IMG/VR virus record: IMGVR_UViG_3300042876_000313
Coordinates: 1-64,000 of that record
Source: a virus
Length of the DNA stretch: 64,000 nucleotides
Reading direction: 5' to 3' (one strand)
A model generated the notes under the pieces. The model was not told the DNA's origin. It did not search any database and saw nothing but the letters and a program-made list of their open reading frames with translations. The translations under genes were made by a program, and so were the position numbers. How positions within the stretch are numbered: position 1 is the stretch's first letter; every line of letters begins with the position of its first letter. Shown here piece after piece: positions 31,650 to 40,700 of the stretch.

Positions 31650-32166
31650 TGGAAAAGACCTGGCCGCCGACGCGCTGGTAAAGGCCGGCGAAGTCGAGAT
31701 CATGGCCCCGGAGATTCTCAAGCAGGCCCAGCTTGGGCTTGACCCGAATAAGTATTTCGCCCGCGAACAGGTTGGCAAAGCCCTGCTCGGTCATACCCTG
31801 GGCCTCACCGTGGCGTCCAATCTGAAAATGCGGGAGAACCTTGAACGGGCATCCGACACGCTGGTTGCCGACATCGTTGACCGGCCAATCCCGGAGAACG
31901 AGGAACTGGCCTGCAAGGTGATGAGCCTCAAGATTCGGGCGGCGTCCGGGCTGGCGATCCTGTCTGCCAGGCACATCAGTCTGACGATGGAACTGACCAA
32001 TCTGGCGGAATTACAGGGGCGCGTTAATCTCAAGGGAGCCGCCAAATCACTTGCCCCGCAAACCTTTGTTGGCACGAATTTCGTGCAGATCAACGGCAAC
32101 CAACCAACCGTTGCATCGGAACCAAAACCAGTGGAAGATGATAGCGACAAAACGACGAATTTATGA
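31636..32166 (+). CDS. Hypothetical late protein, 176 aa
   Basis: Overlaps the previous gene by 14 bp. Mostly helical with a central L-K-I-R-A-A-S-G-L-A-I-L-S-A-R. Position at the head of late genes is compatible with a small terminase or packaging factor, but no motif proves this. Confidence 0.5.
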   Translation: MPKDNGKDLAADALVKAGEVEIMAPEILKQAQLGLDPNKYFAREQVGKALLGHTLGLTVASNLKMRENLERASDTLVADIVDRPIPENEELACKVMSLKIRAASGLAILSARHISLTMELTNLAELQGRVNLKGAAKSLAPQTFVGTNFVQINGNQPTVASEPKPVEDDSDKTTNL

Positions 32167-32726
32167 ATACCATAACGTTCCCGATCCCAGTGGCACCGGC
32201 CCCGCCGGAAACGCCTGACCACGGCAAGATCATTCGCGCCGAACTGACTTTCCCGGCGGTGCCCGTCCAGTACGCCGACAACGATGCCATCGGTAGCGGG
32301 TACATTGAATTCCCGCTTTGCCCGAAGATTGACGGTGGCGCCGGGCTGATTGTCCACCTGGACATGATTACCGAAGTGGTCGCCGCCACGGCCTTGGAAG
32401 CGGAGCTTTGGATTTTCAACGCCCCGCCGACATCCCAGTTCGACAACGTGGGATTTATTAAGTCGGACGCGGATTTGGATCATCTGGTGGCAGTTCTGGC
32501 ACTGGGCGATTCCAAGTTTGAATCCGCCGAGGAAGGGGGATACGCCGGGTATCCGTTCTACGGCGTCTATGCCACGGTCACGGCGTCGTCCTGCTGCGGC
32601 ATCAGTCGGGCGTTCCGGTGCATGTCCGGGTCGAAGTCCCTTTACGGCGTTCTGGTTGCGCGTTCGCTTTACACGCCGGCAGCGAACGAGAAGCTGAAAC
32701 TGAACCTGCATATCGTGCAGGGGTAA
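32163..32726 (+). CDS. Beta-rich virion protein, 187 aa
   Basis: ATGA overlap with the upstream gene. The C-terminal C-M-S-G-S-K-S-L-Y-G-V-L-V-A-R-S-L-Y-T-P-A is a hallmark of a common phage virion beta-sandwich protein. Possibly decorates head or tail. Confidence 0.65.
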   Translation: MNTITFPIPVAPAPPETPDHGKIIRAELTFPAVPVQYADNDAIGSGYIEFPLCPKIDGGAGLIVHLDMITEVVAATALEAELWIFNAPPTSQFDNVGFIKSDADLDHLVAVLALGDSKFESAEEGGYAGYPFYGVYATVTASSCCGISRAFRCMSGSKSLYGVLVARSLYTPAANEKLKLNLHIVQG

Positions 32727-32730
32727 TGGT

Positions 32731-32889
32731 ATGACTGGAATCCCGCTCATCCGAATTGCGGCCATGCTTCCGAAAGGAATCATTATCCCGCCGATGCCGC
32801 CGCCTCCGCAGGGAGATGAAGGCGTCACGAACGAGGAAGGTGAGGTGGTGGTTAATGAATTTGGTGATGCGCCAATCGGTGGAGACTAA
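32731..32889 (+). CDS. Small Pro-rich protein, 52 aa
   Basis: ATG 32731 to TAA 32889. I-I-I-P-P-M-P-P-P-P-Q-G-D-E followed by an acidic tail. Unknown. Confidence 0.5.
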   Translation: MTGIPLIRIAAMLPKGIIIPPMPPPPQGDEGVTNEEGEVVVNEFGDAPIGGD

Positions 32890-32892
32890 AAA

Positions 32893-34506
32893 ATGATGAA
32901 AAAACATCTGTTGTTTTTGATGGTTTTTATCGCCGTCACGCTGATGACGACGTGCGCCACTGCGGCCACGAACGTCTGGCTTGGAGATCAAATCAAGACG
33001 AACTCGATATACCCGACGAACTACGTCCAGTTGATGGTGCAGAGGCCGGGAACATCGGGAGCCGGGTCGAACGGTCTTTGGCGTTTGATTCGCGGCGACC
33101 AACTGATTTACAGCCTGATTAATTCCACGCAATTTGTCACGAACAGCGACGGAAAACTGGTCATTAAAGATGGTGCGTTCACGACCAACCAGACCTTGTT
33201 CAACCCGTACCTTAACTACGACGGAGGTGGGGTCGGGTACATCGTCCAGGAACCTCGCAACGAAGGCATCTGGTGGTATCAAGACGTAAACGATTTCTTC
33301 AAGATTGACGCCACCAACATTCAGGCGTACATACCAATTCGAGGTATTGATCCTGTTGCGACTAACGATCTGGTGACGAAAAACTATGCTGACGCCATTA
33401 CTGGAAGCACAAACCAGCCACACATTACCGTTACCAATGGGATAAACTTTCTCACAAACGCTCCACTTAAGCTGTATGGCACAGGCTACGAAAGTGGAAC
33501 CGATTATAGCTATGGTCGTTTTTCAATGACTTCAACTGGACTCAATATTTGCACTCTCAGAGCCGGTTCTTCCACGACCAATAATCAGGTGATTTATTTC
33601 TGCACAGATGGAACGAATCGTTGGGGTATTAATCAAATTGGAAATTTTATTCCATTAGGAGCAGACGGTGCATATAACATAGGAAGTCTTACGTCTCCGA
33701 GAATTGGTGCTGTTTATGGAAATATTATACAGTCTGTAAACAATATGGTTAGTGGAGCGGCGATAACTGCAACAACGCACTTTGAATCTCAAGGAAGGAT
33801 TCAGTTGTCTGGTGGAGGGACGCAATACGGATTACTTCAACTAAACGCGGCAAATAACGGTGGGGCATTCATGCAAACCACAAACGCATGGGGTATCTCG
33901 TTTGGCACTTTCAACGCGGCGCACCCGTTCATCATGTCATCAAATCGCAATCTTGCTTTCACTCACGGAGGCGACCCGTCTGGAGCATCGGCAACAGTAG
34001 TGATTGATTCGATTAACAACACGAATATGTTTCGCGGCTCCACCACCATCACCAACCTCACAAACTCAGGCCCAGTGGCGTGGACTTATGGCGGCCGTTG
34101 CACTATGATTATCAGCAATTCAACCGTGCAGTTTGACACGACGGTAACACCTATCGCACTCAGCAACTACACGCGCACGACGGTTTCTCGAAACATCGGA
34201 GCAGATTTGACAGCGGGAACCTTGCAACTCACAAATGCTGGGACGTACATGGTTTATTTCAATCTCTCTTTTGAGACGACCACACAGCCAGCGGACGCGG
34301 TTGCGGAAGTGTACTTGGACAGCACAGCTACTGGCTTGCGCTTCAAACGCGACATGACCGCGAACAGCGCATCTGGTAGCGCGACCATCAGCGGATTGAT
34401 TACCGCAACCGCTGGCCAGTTGTTGTCGGTTAAAATGTCCACAACCTCGACAGAAACTATGATTGTCCGTTGCGCTCAGTTAACAGCTAAACAAGAACCT
34501 GATTAA
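32893..34506 (+). CDS. Fibre-like protein with signal peptide and C1q/TNF-like end
   Basis: 537 residues. Hydrophobic N-terminus L-L-F-L-M-V-F-I-A-V-T-L-M-T-T-C-A-T-A-A, then T-N-V-W-L-G-D-Q, N-Y-V-Q-L-M-V-Q-R-P-G-T and N-G-L-W-R-L-I, shared with 34938-37892. The middle is Thr/Asn-rich beta repeat. The last ~130 residues (L-T-N-A-G-T-Y-M-V-Y-F-N-L-S-F, L-S-V-K-M-S) resemble a C1q/TNF jelly roll, as in phage fibre tips. A signal peptide on a fibre is unusual. GC content appears lower than in the head genes. Confidence 0.65.
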   Translation: MMKKHLLFLMVFIAVTLMTTCATAATNVWLGDQIKTNSIYPTNYVQLMVQRPGTSGAGSNGLWRLIRGDQLIYSLINSTQFVTNSDGKLVIKDGAFTTNQTLFNPYLNYDGGGVGYIVQEPRNEGIWWYQDVNDFFKIDATNIQAYIPIRGIDPVATNDLVTKNYADAITGSTNQPHITVTNGINFLTNAPLKLYGTGYESGTDYSYGRFSMTSTGLNICTLRAGSSTTNNQVIYFCTDGTNRWGINQIGNFIPLGADGAYNIGSLTSPRIGAVYGNIIQSVNNMVSGAAITATTHFESQGRIQLSGGGTQYGLLQLNAANNGGAFMQTTNAWGISFGTFNAAHPFIMSSNRNLAFTHGGDPSGASATVVIDSINNTNMFRGSTTITNLTNSGPVAWTYGGRCTMIISNSTVQFDTTVTPIALSNYTRTTVSRNIGADLTAGTLQLTNAGTYMVYFNLSFETTTQPADAVAEVYLDSTATGLRFKRDMTANSASGSATISGLITATAGQLLSVKMSTTSTETMIVRCAQLTAKQEPD

Positions 34507-34511
34507 AGAAT

Positions 34512-34922
34512 ATGAAAAAAACTCTGTTATTTTTACTGGCGAGTGTTTGTGTCTTAACCGCGCAGACGCCGAACACAAATGACATCAAGGCAACTTGGAA
34601 TGTGCCTTGCCAGTATTCCACCAACCAATGGACGGCTTTGGTTTGGCAATATCGGAATTTGACGAATTCAATTCCTTTGGTTACGAATGTTGTGCAGGGA
34701 GTTTCAACCAACGTCACCACATCAACACCAGTCCCGTCAATAACTGACTGGCATATTGCAAACGTGCGCCGGATGTCAGGTCAAATGGCTGACTCATACG
34801 TTGAACAGCGCAAGGCCGCTGAGACTTCGGTTTCAGGTTGGATTTCACTTCGGGACGCTTGGGCCGACCTTACGCCGGCCCAACGCACGGCGGTTCTTAA
34901 CGCGGCGGGATTGAATCCTTAA
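34512..34922 (+). CDS. Exported small protein, 136 aa
   Basis: M-K-K-T-L-L-F-L-L-A-S-V-C-V-L-T-A-Q-T signal peptide; Thr/Asn-rich middle and a C-terminal helix A-W-A-D-L-T-P-A-Q-R-T. Lies between the two fibre-like genes; may be a chaperone or partner. Confidence 0.6.
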   Translation: MKKTLLFLLASVCVLTAQTPNTNDIKATWNVPCQYSTNQWTALVWQYRNLTNSIPLVTNVVQGVSTNVTTSTPVPSITDWHIANVRRMSGQMADSYVEQRKAAETSVSGWISLRDAWADLTPAQRTAVLNAAGLNP

Positions 34923-34937
34923 CCAAAAACCGGGAAA

Positions 34938-37892
34938 ATGAAAAGGCTATTACCGATTCTGATGGTTCTGTTTATGGTCGCGCTGGTGACTTCCTGCGCG
35001 ACTGCGGCAACGAATGTTTGGCTTGGAGACCAGGTGCGTACTAACTCGATTAAGCCCACAAATTACGTTCAGTTGATGGTCCAGCGTCCAGGAACGTACG
35101 GAACTGGATCAAACGGACTTTGGCGCCTTATTACCGGGGCCGACTTCATCAGCAGCCTTGGCTTGGCCACGGACACGGAATTGCAGAACGGAACGAATTC
35201 GGTCAAGAACTGGGCCATTACCGCGCTTGGATCAAACCAGTTCAATACGACCCAGTTCGCTACCAATGGATCAGGAAAGGTGACGATCAAGAACGGGGCA
35301 TTTCTGACCAACACGACCGAGTACGCGCCATACCTGACGTACAACGATGGCTCCGGCTACAACACCGTCATTGAGCCTAGAAACAATGGTACGTGGGCGT
35401 ACAATGATGTAACCGATTTTTGGAAATTTGACACGACAAACTGGACGTTTTTCCAATCAGTTTCCGGGCCGACACCAACCCAGCCCAGCAATCTCGTAAC
35501 CAAGGCATACGCGGACAACCTGACCAATGGGCTTGGAAGCGCGTACAATCCGCTGGTCAACTCCAACTTTTTTATTATCTACGCCACCGGACAGGGCACG
35601 AATACCTTGGGTGGAGGAACCAACATCCTGGTGCTTTGCGAGAATTCCAGCAGCACTAACACCGTGATTTTGCCAGTGTCCCCTACCAAAGGTCAGGAGG
35701 TGATCGTGAAGCACTGGGCCGGGTCATGGAGCCATTCGTCGGTGGTAATTGATGGAAATGGGAAGTTTATTGACAACTTCAACTCGCTTGAATTGACGAA
35801 TTACCACGAATCTGTTTGGCTGATTTACAGCACGAACGCTTCAAGGTGGTTCATTGTCTCGCACGTAAACGAAACGCAGACCGGAACTGGAACCGGAGCC
35901 ACCAACACCTTCGACTCAAACTTCACTCTGACGGACGGAACCAATGTGCATCTGGCGGTTGGTGGAAGTTACTCAAATTCATGGTTAAATATTCCCGTCA
36001 CAAAAGGAAATGTAAAGTTTTTCTCAAGCCTTATTAATTTTTACAGCGATATGAATGTTATTATTCCTGGAGTGCTGACAAACTTTACCACTTATGGAAA
36101 AATGGAGAACGGTAAATTTACATATCCAGCAATCGTCGCCAGTGGGAATGGTGTATTAGGTGAATCTCCTGGTCTTGAAGTAACATACCACGCAAGCATC
36201 GGAGGACTGCTTCAAGTCGAAGGCACCACCAACCTTAACGACTGGGCTAGGCTTGGGACGAATGTGCTGGGTTCTGGTGGAGTTGCAACCAATGTTTCAA
36301 CCAACATGGTCGGAATGACTTGGTGGAACCTGAAAGACCACGGAGCGAAGTTTGACGGGGTATTGCTGACTAACGCGGCTTGGACTTTGAACGGGACAAA
36401 TCTGGTCTGCACCAATGCGACTTTTGGGACTGGTGATGTTGGGAAGCTGGTGTTTATATACGGAGCAGACGCCAGCAATACCAACTGGACTGGATACATC
36501 CACACTTACGTCAATATTCACACGGTTGCGATAAACCGGGCGATAATCGGAGGTGCATCTTTTAACGAAGGAACTGGTAAGGTTGTATATGGAAGCAACG
36601 ACCAAGATGCGTGGCAGCTTGCTTTCGACCAAGTGACGAATGGGAGCGTTACGATCTATGCTCCGAATGGAATATCCGTGGTTGGCGGGAGCTTTTCTGC
36701 TACGAAAAACTCACTAATTGCTGTTCCAGATGTTGGGTATTATGGAACCATTGTCCCGACTCTGCGCGTGGTTGGTGAGTCTGCGCCGTGGTCGGGTTAC
36801 ACCGGCCCAGGCTCCTTGGCGCAGTGGACGCACCAAGGATCAGCGATATGGTGCGTGGTTACGGGTAACGGAACGAACCAAACGCTTATTTCGTCAACCA
36901 ACGTCACCAACCCTTACGAGATGGGCGGTGACAAGTGGAACAATGTTCGCGTCCGGTTTGAGAACATCGGGTTTCGATTGCTGCCAAACCCGCAGATGTC
37001 ATGCCTTAATTTGTCGGAAGCTTGCACGGCAGACTTGTTTAACACCTATGTTGATACCGGCTGGGTTGGATACACCGGGCCAGCACCAACCTGCGTGAAT
37101 TCGGTTGCGGTAAAGCTTCCGCGAACGAACAACAGCGGAATCGGGATTAACCGGCTGGATCAGGTGAATGTTTGCGGGACTTACGTTGGCATTGACTCCT
37201 ACGAGGGCGTATGGGGGTCACAGATCGGAATCATGTCTGGAATTATCGGATTGCGCCTGAATGGTTCCTACCATGCCGCAACCTACACCGACGTTATCAT
37301 CACCGGAAATTCCACAAACATTTACGTCACTGGAGCGAACCGGACGACGATTGCAAACTTCAAAACCGAACACGCATCCGATGCCCAATGGTACGGAACC
37401 GACGTTGACCTGTACGACCCAAGCAACTATTTGAAAGGCTCAATTAGCTGGGCGGTTGTGAAGGCCGGCGTTGGCATAGACAGCACTTGGACGCAGGTTG
37501 GTGGAACGAATTGTGTGGTGGTTGAGATGGGAAAATCTCCGGTTGTGAAATACGCAGGCCATTACGATGACGGCTCTTTGTCAAACGTGTTCGGTGGCTC
37601 TTACGTTGCTCTGACTACTAACGCCCCAAGTGACGGGCAGGTATTGACCGCAACTGGAAGCAAGGCGAAATGGGCAGTTGCCGCTGGATCACAGACTCCG
37701 TGGACTCAGGATGTAAATGCGGCTGGCTATGCGCTGACGAATCTTAACGGTCTGTTTGTTACTGGGACAAACCTTCCCGCGAGCAGCATGGGAAATGGTG
37801 AGGTTCAACTTTACAACTCCAACGGGGTTCTTTACGCAATCTGCAAAGACCTTGGAGGAAACGCTACTACGAACAAACTTGCGCCACCATGA
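34938..37892 (+). CDS. Tail-spike-like beta-helix protein with lipoprotein-type signal
   Basis: 984 residues. L-V-T-S-C is a good lipobox after a hydrophobic N-terminus. Residues ~25-70 repeat the T-N-V-W-L-G-D-Q module of 32893-34506. In mid-protein N-L-K-D-H-G-A-K-F-D-G-V resembles the pectate-lyase-3 start of right-handed beta-helix spikes; a long Thr/Asn/Gly beta region follows. Could be a glycan-degrading spike. Catalytic residues cannot be assigned. Confidence 0.6.
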   Translation: MKRLLPILMVLFMVALVTSCATAATNVWLGDQVRTNSIKPTNYVQLMVQRPGTYGTGSNGLWRLITGADFISSLGLATDTELQNGTNSVKNWAITALGSNQFNTTQFATNGSGKVTIKNGAFLTNTTEYAPYLTYNDGSGYNTVIEPRNNGTWAYNDVTDFWKFDTTNWTFFQSVSGPTPTQPSNLVTKAYADNLTNGLGSAYNPLVNSNFFIIYATGQGTNTLGGGTNILVLCENSSSTNTVILPVSPTKGQEVIVKHWAGSWSHSSVVIDGNGKFIDNFNSLELTNYHESVWLIYSTNASRWFIVSHVNETQTGTGTGATNTFDSNFTLTDGTNVHLAVGGSYSNSWLNIPVTKGNVKFFSSLINFYSDMNVIIPGVLTNFTTYGKMENGKFTYPAIVASGNGVLGESPGLEVTYHASIGGLLQVEGTTNLNDWARLGTNVLGSGGVATNVSTNMVGMTWWNLKDHGAKFDGVLLTNAAWTLNGTNLVCTNATFGTGDVGKLVFIYGADASNTNWTGYIHTYVNIHTVAINRAIIGGASFNEGTGKVVYGSNDQDAWQLAFDQVTNGSVTIYAPNGISVVGGSFSATKNSLIAVPDVGYYGTIVPTLRVVGESAPWSGYTGPGSLAQWTHQGSAIWCVVTGNGTNQTLISSTNVTNPYEMGGDKWNNVRVRFENIGFRLLPNPQMSCLNLSEACTADLFNTYVDTGWVGYTGPAPTCVNSVAVKLPRTNNSGIGINRLDQVNVCGTYVGIDSYEGVWGSQIGIMSGIIGLRLNGSYHAATYTDVIITGNSTNIYVTGANRTTIANFKTEHASDAQWYGTDVDLYDPSNYLKGSISWAVVKAGVGIDSTWTQVGGTNCVVVEMGKSPVVKYAGHYDDGSLSNVFGGSYVALTTNAPSDGQVLTATGSKAKWAVAAGSQTPWTQDVNAAGYALTNLNGLFVTGTNLPASSMGNGEVQLYNSNGVLYAICKDLGGNATTNKLAPP

Positions 37893-38881
37893 TAACATTT
37901 TTCACACTACTGCTTACAGCCTGCGCCTGCTTTGGGCAACTGATAATTCGCAATCAAGCCCCAAGCATTGCGCCATCCATCTCCACGCAGCCAACGAACC
38001 AGACCATTCTTACTAACCAGAACGCATCATTCACGGTGGTCGCAACTGGAACGCCAACACTCTATTACCAGTGGCAGACAAATAGCGTCAATGCTTATGA
38101 TGGAGGGCGCATTTCAGGGTCAACCACAACTCAGTTGACCTTTACGGCGGCAACAATAGCGGACAGCAATACGCTGGTGCGCTGCATTATAACTAACTCA
38201 ATCGGAAGCATCACCAGCGATGTTGCCACGCTTACAGTTACAAATGGTGTTGCAAGCACGAACTTTCTGCCTTCTGACATTGCAACACTTGGCGGTTGGT
38301 ATGTTTACACCAACTACTACACGAACGGATCAACTGCAACACTTCCAGACTTGTCAGGAAATGGTCGAGAACTGACGCAAACCACATCCAGCTACATGCC
38401 ATCAACAAATTCAGATGGGCTTATTTTTGGAAACGACACTTCTCTTTCAAAAGCGTCAATTACAAACACACTTCCCATTGAAGTGTGGGTGGTTTGCAAT
38501 ATTACGAACCGTGGAGGGAACGAGTTAATCTCGGCAATTAATCGGGCGGAACCTTTGGCTGCAACTTATCAGCCTGGATCAACAAGAATTATAGCATACC
38601 CATCGGCAGTGCTTTCATTCACAAACACAAACACATGGATGGTGTTGAGTTATTTTTACAGCGCGGCTGGTGCTGGTAATATCAGCTTTAACAACGGAAC
38701 AACTAACACCTCCGGCACTGTTACAGTCGCGTTGAAGCAAATTGACCTTGGAGACTCGCTTAGGAACAGCCCATTTTGGGGCGCGATTAAAGAGGTTGTA
38801 GTTTATACAAACTTAAACTCTGGCGCGGACAAGTTGAAGATTTATCAATACATGACGAACCGATGGGGATTTTCTCCGTAA
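37889..38881 (+). CDS. Exported Ig-like plus LamG-like protein
   Basis: 330 residues, ATGA overlap. Signal peptide I-T-F-F-T-L-L-L-T-A-C-A-C-F-G-Q. An Ig-like domain (I-S-T-Q-P-T-N-Q-T-I ... F-T-V-V-A-T-G-T-P ... Y-Q-W-Q) of the type abundant in Verrucomicrobiota, then a concanavalin/LamG-like C-terminus (G-G-W-Y-V-Y ... P-D-L-S-G-N-G-R ... I-K-E-V-V-V-Y). Adhesin-like. Confidence 0.65.
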   Translation: MITFFTLLLTACACFGQLIIRNQAPSIAPSISTQPTNQTILTNQNASFTVVATGTPTLYYQWQTNSVNAYDGGRISGSTTTQLTFTAATIADSNTLVRCIITNSIGSITSDVATLTVTNGVASTNFLPSDIATLGGWYVYTNYYTNGSTATLPDLSGNGRELTQTTSSYMPSTNSDGLIFGNDTSLSKASITNTLPIEVWVVCNITNRGGNELISAINRAEPLAATYQPGSTRIIAYPSAVLSFTNTNTWMVLSYFYSAAGAGNISFNNGTTNTSGTVTVALKQIDLGDSLRNSPFWGAIKEVVVYTNLNSGADKLKIYQYMTNRWGFSP

Positions 38882-38932
38882 CACGAATATGAGAGAGCGC
38901 ATTTAAACATTAAAACAAAGCAATAGGGTGAA

Positions 38933-39187
38933 ATGGATATGCAAAATATACTCGCAGCATCAGCGTACCCACTCATAGGGGCCAGCACGGCGTTACTGGC
39001 ATTTGGGGAGTCGGCAGTGCCGTTTGCTACGGTAGTTGCCTGCCTGGTATTCGTCTGGAATCAATCGGCCAAGTTCCAAAAGGCCATTGACCAGATTGAA
39101 CACTTGGCTGACAAATTCGACCATTTGCCTTGCGCCAAGTGCGAGGATCACTGCAAGATAGAGCGCGGCGTAGGGCCGCACAGTTGA
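38933..39187 (+). CDS. Small membrane protein, lysis-type, 84 aa
   Basis: ATG 38933 after AGGGTG. Hydrophobic A-V-P-F-A-T-V-V-A-C-L-V-F-V-W, then a helix and C-A-K-C / H-C. Precedes the holin genes; possibly a holin-associated or spanin-like protein. Confidence 0.55.
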   Translation: MDMQNILAASAYPLIGASTALLAFGESAVPFATVVACLVFVWNQSAKFQKAIDQIEHLADKFDHLPCAKCEDHCKIERGVGPHS

Positions 39188-39189
39188 CC

Positions 39190-39525
39190 ATGAATTTGTC
39201 CGACATCGCCTATTCCGACGTGGCCACGCTCAGTCCGACGATCCTGCTGGCGGTCGTGCTGAACGGCGTTGGGGTATTCCTCAAGCGATCCCCGCTCAAG
39301 GATTGGCTGATCCCGTTCGTCCTGATAGCCCTCGGCGCGTTGATCTACCCGTTCATCGCCGATGTAACCGAACTGCACAGCGGAACCCGTAATGCCACGG
39401 CCTACCGGGTGGTTGTTGGTTCGGCCATCGGGGTTATATCTGTGGGCGTCCATGCCACTTTGAAGCAGTTCATAGGCCGGAAAGGGGACAGCGGCCAGAC
39501 CGATTTCATCCAACGGAAACCATAA
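39190..39525 (+). CDS. Holin-like membrane protein, 111 aa
   Basis: Three hydrophobic segments (I-L-L-A-V-V-L-N-G-V-G-V-F, W-L-I-P-F-V-L-I-A-L-G-A-L-I, V-V-V-G-S-A-I-G-V-I-S-V-G) and N-G-V-G-V-F-L-K-R-S match small phage holins with an N-G-x-G-x-F-L-K pattern. Starts 3 bp after the previous stop. Confidence 0.65.
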   Translation: MNLSDIAYSDVATLSPTILLAVVLNGVGVFLKRSPLKDWLIPFVLIALGALIYPFIADVTELHSGTRNATAYRVVVGSAIGVISVGVHATLKQFIGRKGDSGQTDFIQRKP

Positions 39526-39552
39526 ACCACAAACCAAAATCCAAATAAACAC

Positions 39553-40080
39553 ATGAAAAACACGATCAAATATTGGGTGGCCTGCATCATGCTCGCCGCG
39601 TTATTCACCGTTTCGTTGTTCGCGCAGGTGGTCGCCGGGCCGGATTCGATGCCGGCGCCGCCCGAACCGTCAACCCCGTGGTGGATCACCGTCTTGGCGA
39701 TTACCGCGACTGTCATCGGCTCGATATTCGCTTGGATTGGCAAACTGATCGCCACCAAGCTCAAGCTGTCACAGACCCAGGCTGACGCGATGGACGCCTG
39801 CACGGCGGCAGTGGCACAGACCTATCAGGATTACGTCAAGGAACTCAAGAAGTCCGGGAAGTTCGGCGCCACCGAGAAGGCGTTGGCCAAGGAGAAGGCC
39901 ATGTCGCTGGCAAAGGAACTGGCCAAGGGGCCGGCCAAAGACCTGCTGCTGTCCTACGGCAAGGAGCATATTGGGGCGTGGATTGAGCAGATCGTCACCA
40001 AGCTCAAGGGCGGAACCAAGCTGGAAAACGGCGTCATTGACGTGCCAGCAACCATAACGCCTGCTACCCCCGCAAAATGA
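39553..40080 (+). CDS. LL-H-type holin or exported membrane protein
   Basis: 175 residues. A signal-like first span (A-C-I-M-L-A-A-L-F-T-V-S-L-F-A), a second span W-I-T-V-L-A-I-T-A-T-V-I-G-S-I-F, then a long Lys/Ala helix A-V-A-Q-T-Y-Q-D-Y-V-K-E-L-K. This resembles LL-H-family phage holins. Confidence 0.6.
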   Translation: MKNTIKYWVACIMLAALFTVSLFAQVVAGPDSMPAPPEPSTPWWITVLAITATVIGSIFAWIGKLIATKLKLSQTQADAMDACTAAVAQTYQDYVKELKKSGKFGATEKALAKEKAMSLAKELAKGPAKDLLLSYGKEHIGAWIEQIVTKLKGGTKLENGVIDVPATITPATPAK

Positions 40081-40286
40081 CCTTCATCGGCCAAATCATT
40101 TATGCGCTGTTCAAGCCATTCCTTGAGGAACTTTTCAAGCAGTTCAACCTTGCCGGCAGCCGGCCAGTCGTGGCGACGGATGCTGCACCGGCTGACCCCG
40201 GCTTTAAGGCTGCTTGGGATGGCAGTCTTGCTGGCCAGCTTGAGCGGATGCGCCTTGTTCGAGAGAAACAGGGTGGTGTTCGTTGA
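40077..40286 (+). CDS. Small protein, 69 aa, overlaps lipoprotein gene
   Basis: ATGA overlap upstream. I-I-Y-A-L-F-K-P-F-L-E-E-L-F start and a basic C-terminus. Partial out-of-frame overlap with the lipoprotein gene recalls Rz/Rz1 spanin pairs, but the N-terminal anchor is weak. Confidence 0.5.
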   Translation: MTFIGQIIYALFKPFLEELFKQFNLAGSRPVVATDAAPADPGFKAAWDGSLAGQLERMRLVREKQGGVR

Positions 40287-40428
40287 CGGTGGAAGTAGCT
40301 ATCCACGGCTCGACGACGATTGCTGGGGGCACGTTTTCACCGAAGACAAGGCTACTGGCCAATGGGTGCGAAGCTCGAAGAAAGTGAAATTGCCACCCGG
40401 TTGGTACGTTGGGCCTGGGCCAAAATGA
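40180..40428 (+). CDS. Small lipoprotein, possible lysis factor
   Basis: 82 residues from ATG 40180, giving a charged n-region before M-A-V-L-L-A-S-L-S-G-C (lipobox L-S-G-C). ATG 40219 would leave too short a signal. Mature part V-V-F-V-D-G-G and P-P-G-W-Y-V-G. Could be an outer-membrane spanin-like partner of the preceding gene (inferred). Confidence 0.55.
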   Translation: MLHRLTPALRLLGMAVLLASLSGCALFERNRVVFVDGGSSYPRLDDDCWGHVFTEDKATGQWVRSSKKVKLPPGWYVGPGPK

Positions 40429-40625
40429 ACCTGGAATTCCAGATCAATGTCATTTGCGACGGTAAAGTGACCCACTTGGCGCGGGAAGTGGTGAACACGT
40501 CCGGCCTGTCAACCACCCAGAAGGCGATGGCCCCGCGCATTGCCAAGGTCGCAGCCGAACTTTTGGCCGGCGAGAAAGTGCTTACCCGTTCGCTGGATGA
40601 ACACTTCAAGACGGCGGCTGATTGA
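40425..40625 (+). CDS. Hypothetical protein, 66 aa
   Basis: ATGA overlap with the lipoprotein gene. Strand I-N-V-I-C-D-G-K-V and helix A-K-V-A-A-E-L-L. Unknown. Last gene before the convergent terminase. Confidence 0.55.
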   Translation: MNLEFQINVICDGKVTHLAREVVNTSGLSTTQKAMAPRIAKVAAELLAGEKVLTRSLDEHFKTAAD

Positions 40626-40629
40626 TTTT

Positions 40630-40694
40630 CCCCCCGCTCGGTTTTCCGGTGTTGAACTCAGCGGGCAAGACCGGCGTGTTTGCCGGGCGGGGGG
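40630..40694. terminator. Large inverted repeat between convergent genes
   Basis: CCCCCCGC (40630-40637) and GCGGGGGG (40687-40694), with an inner CCGGT/ACCGG stem. No good T-run on either side, so a weak bidirectional terminator at best. Confidence 0.35.
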
Positions 40695-40700
40695 TCTATT

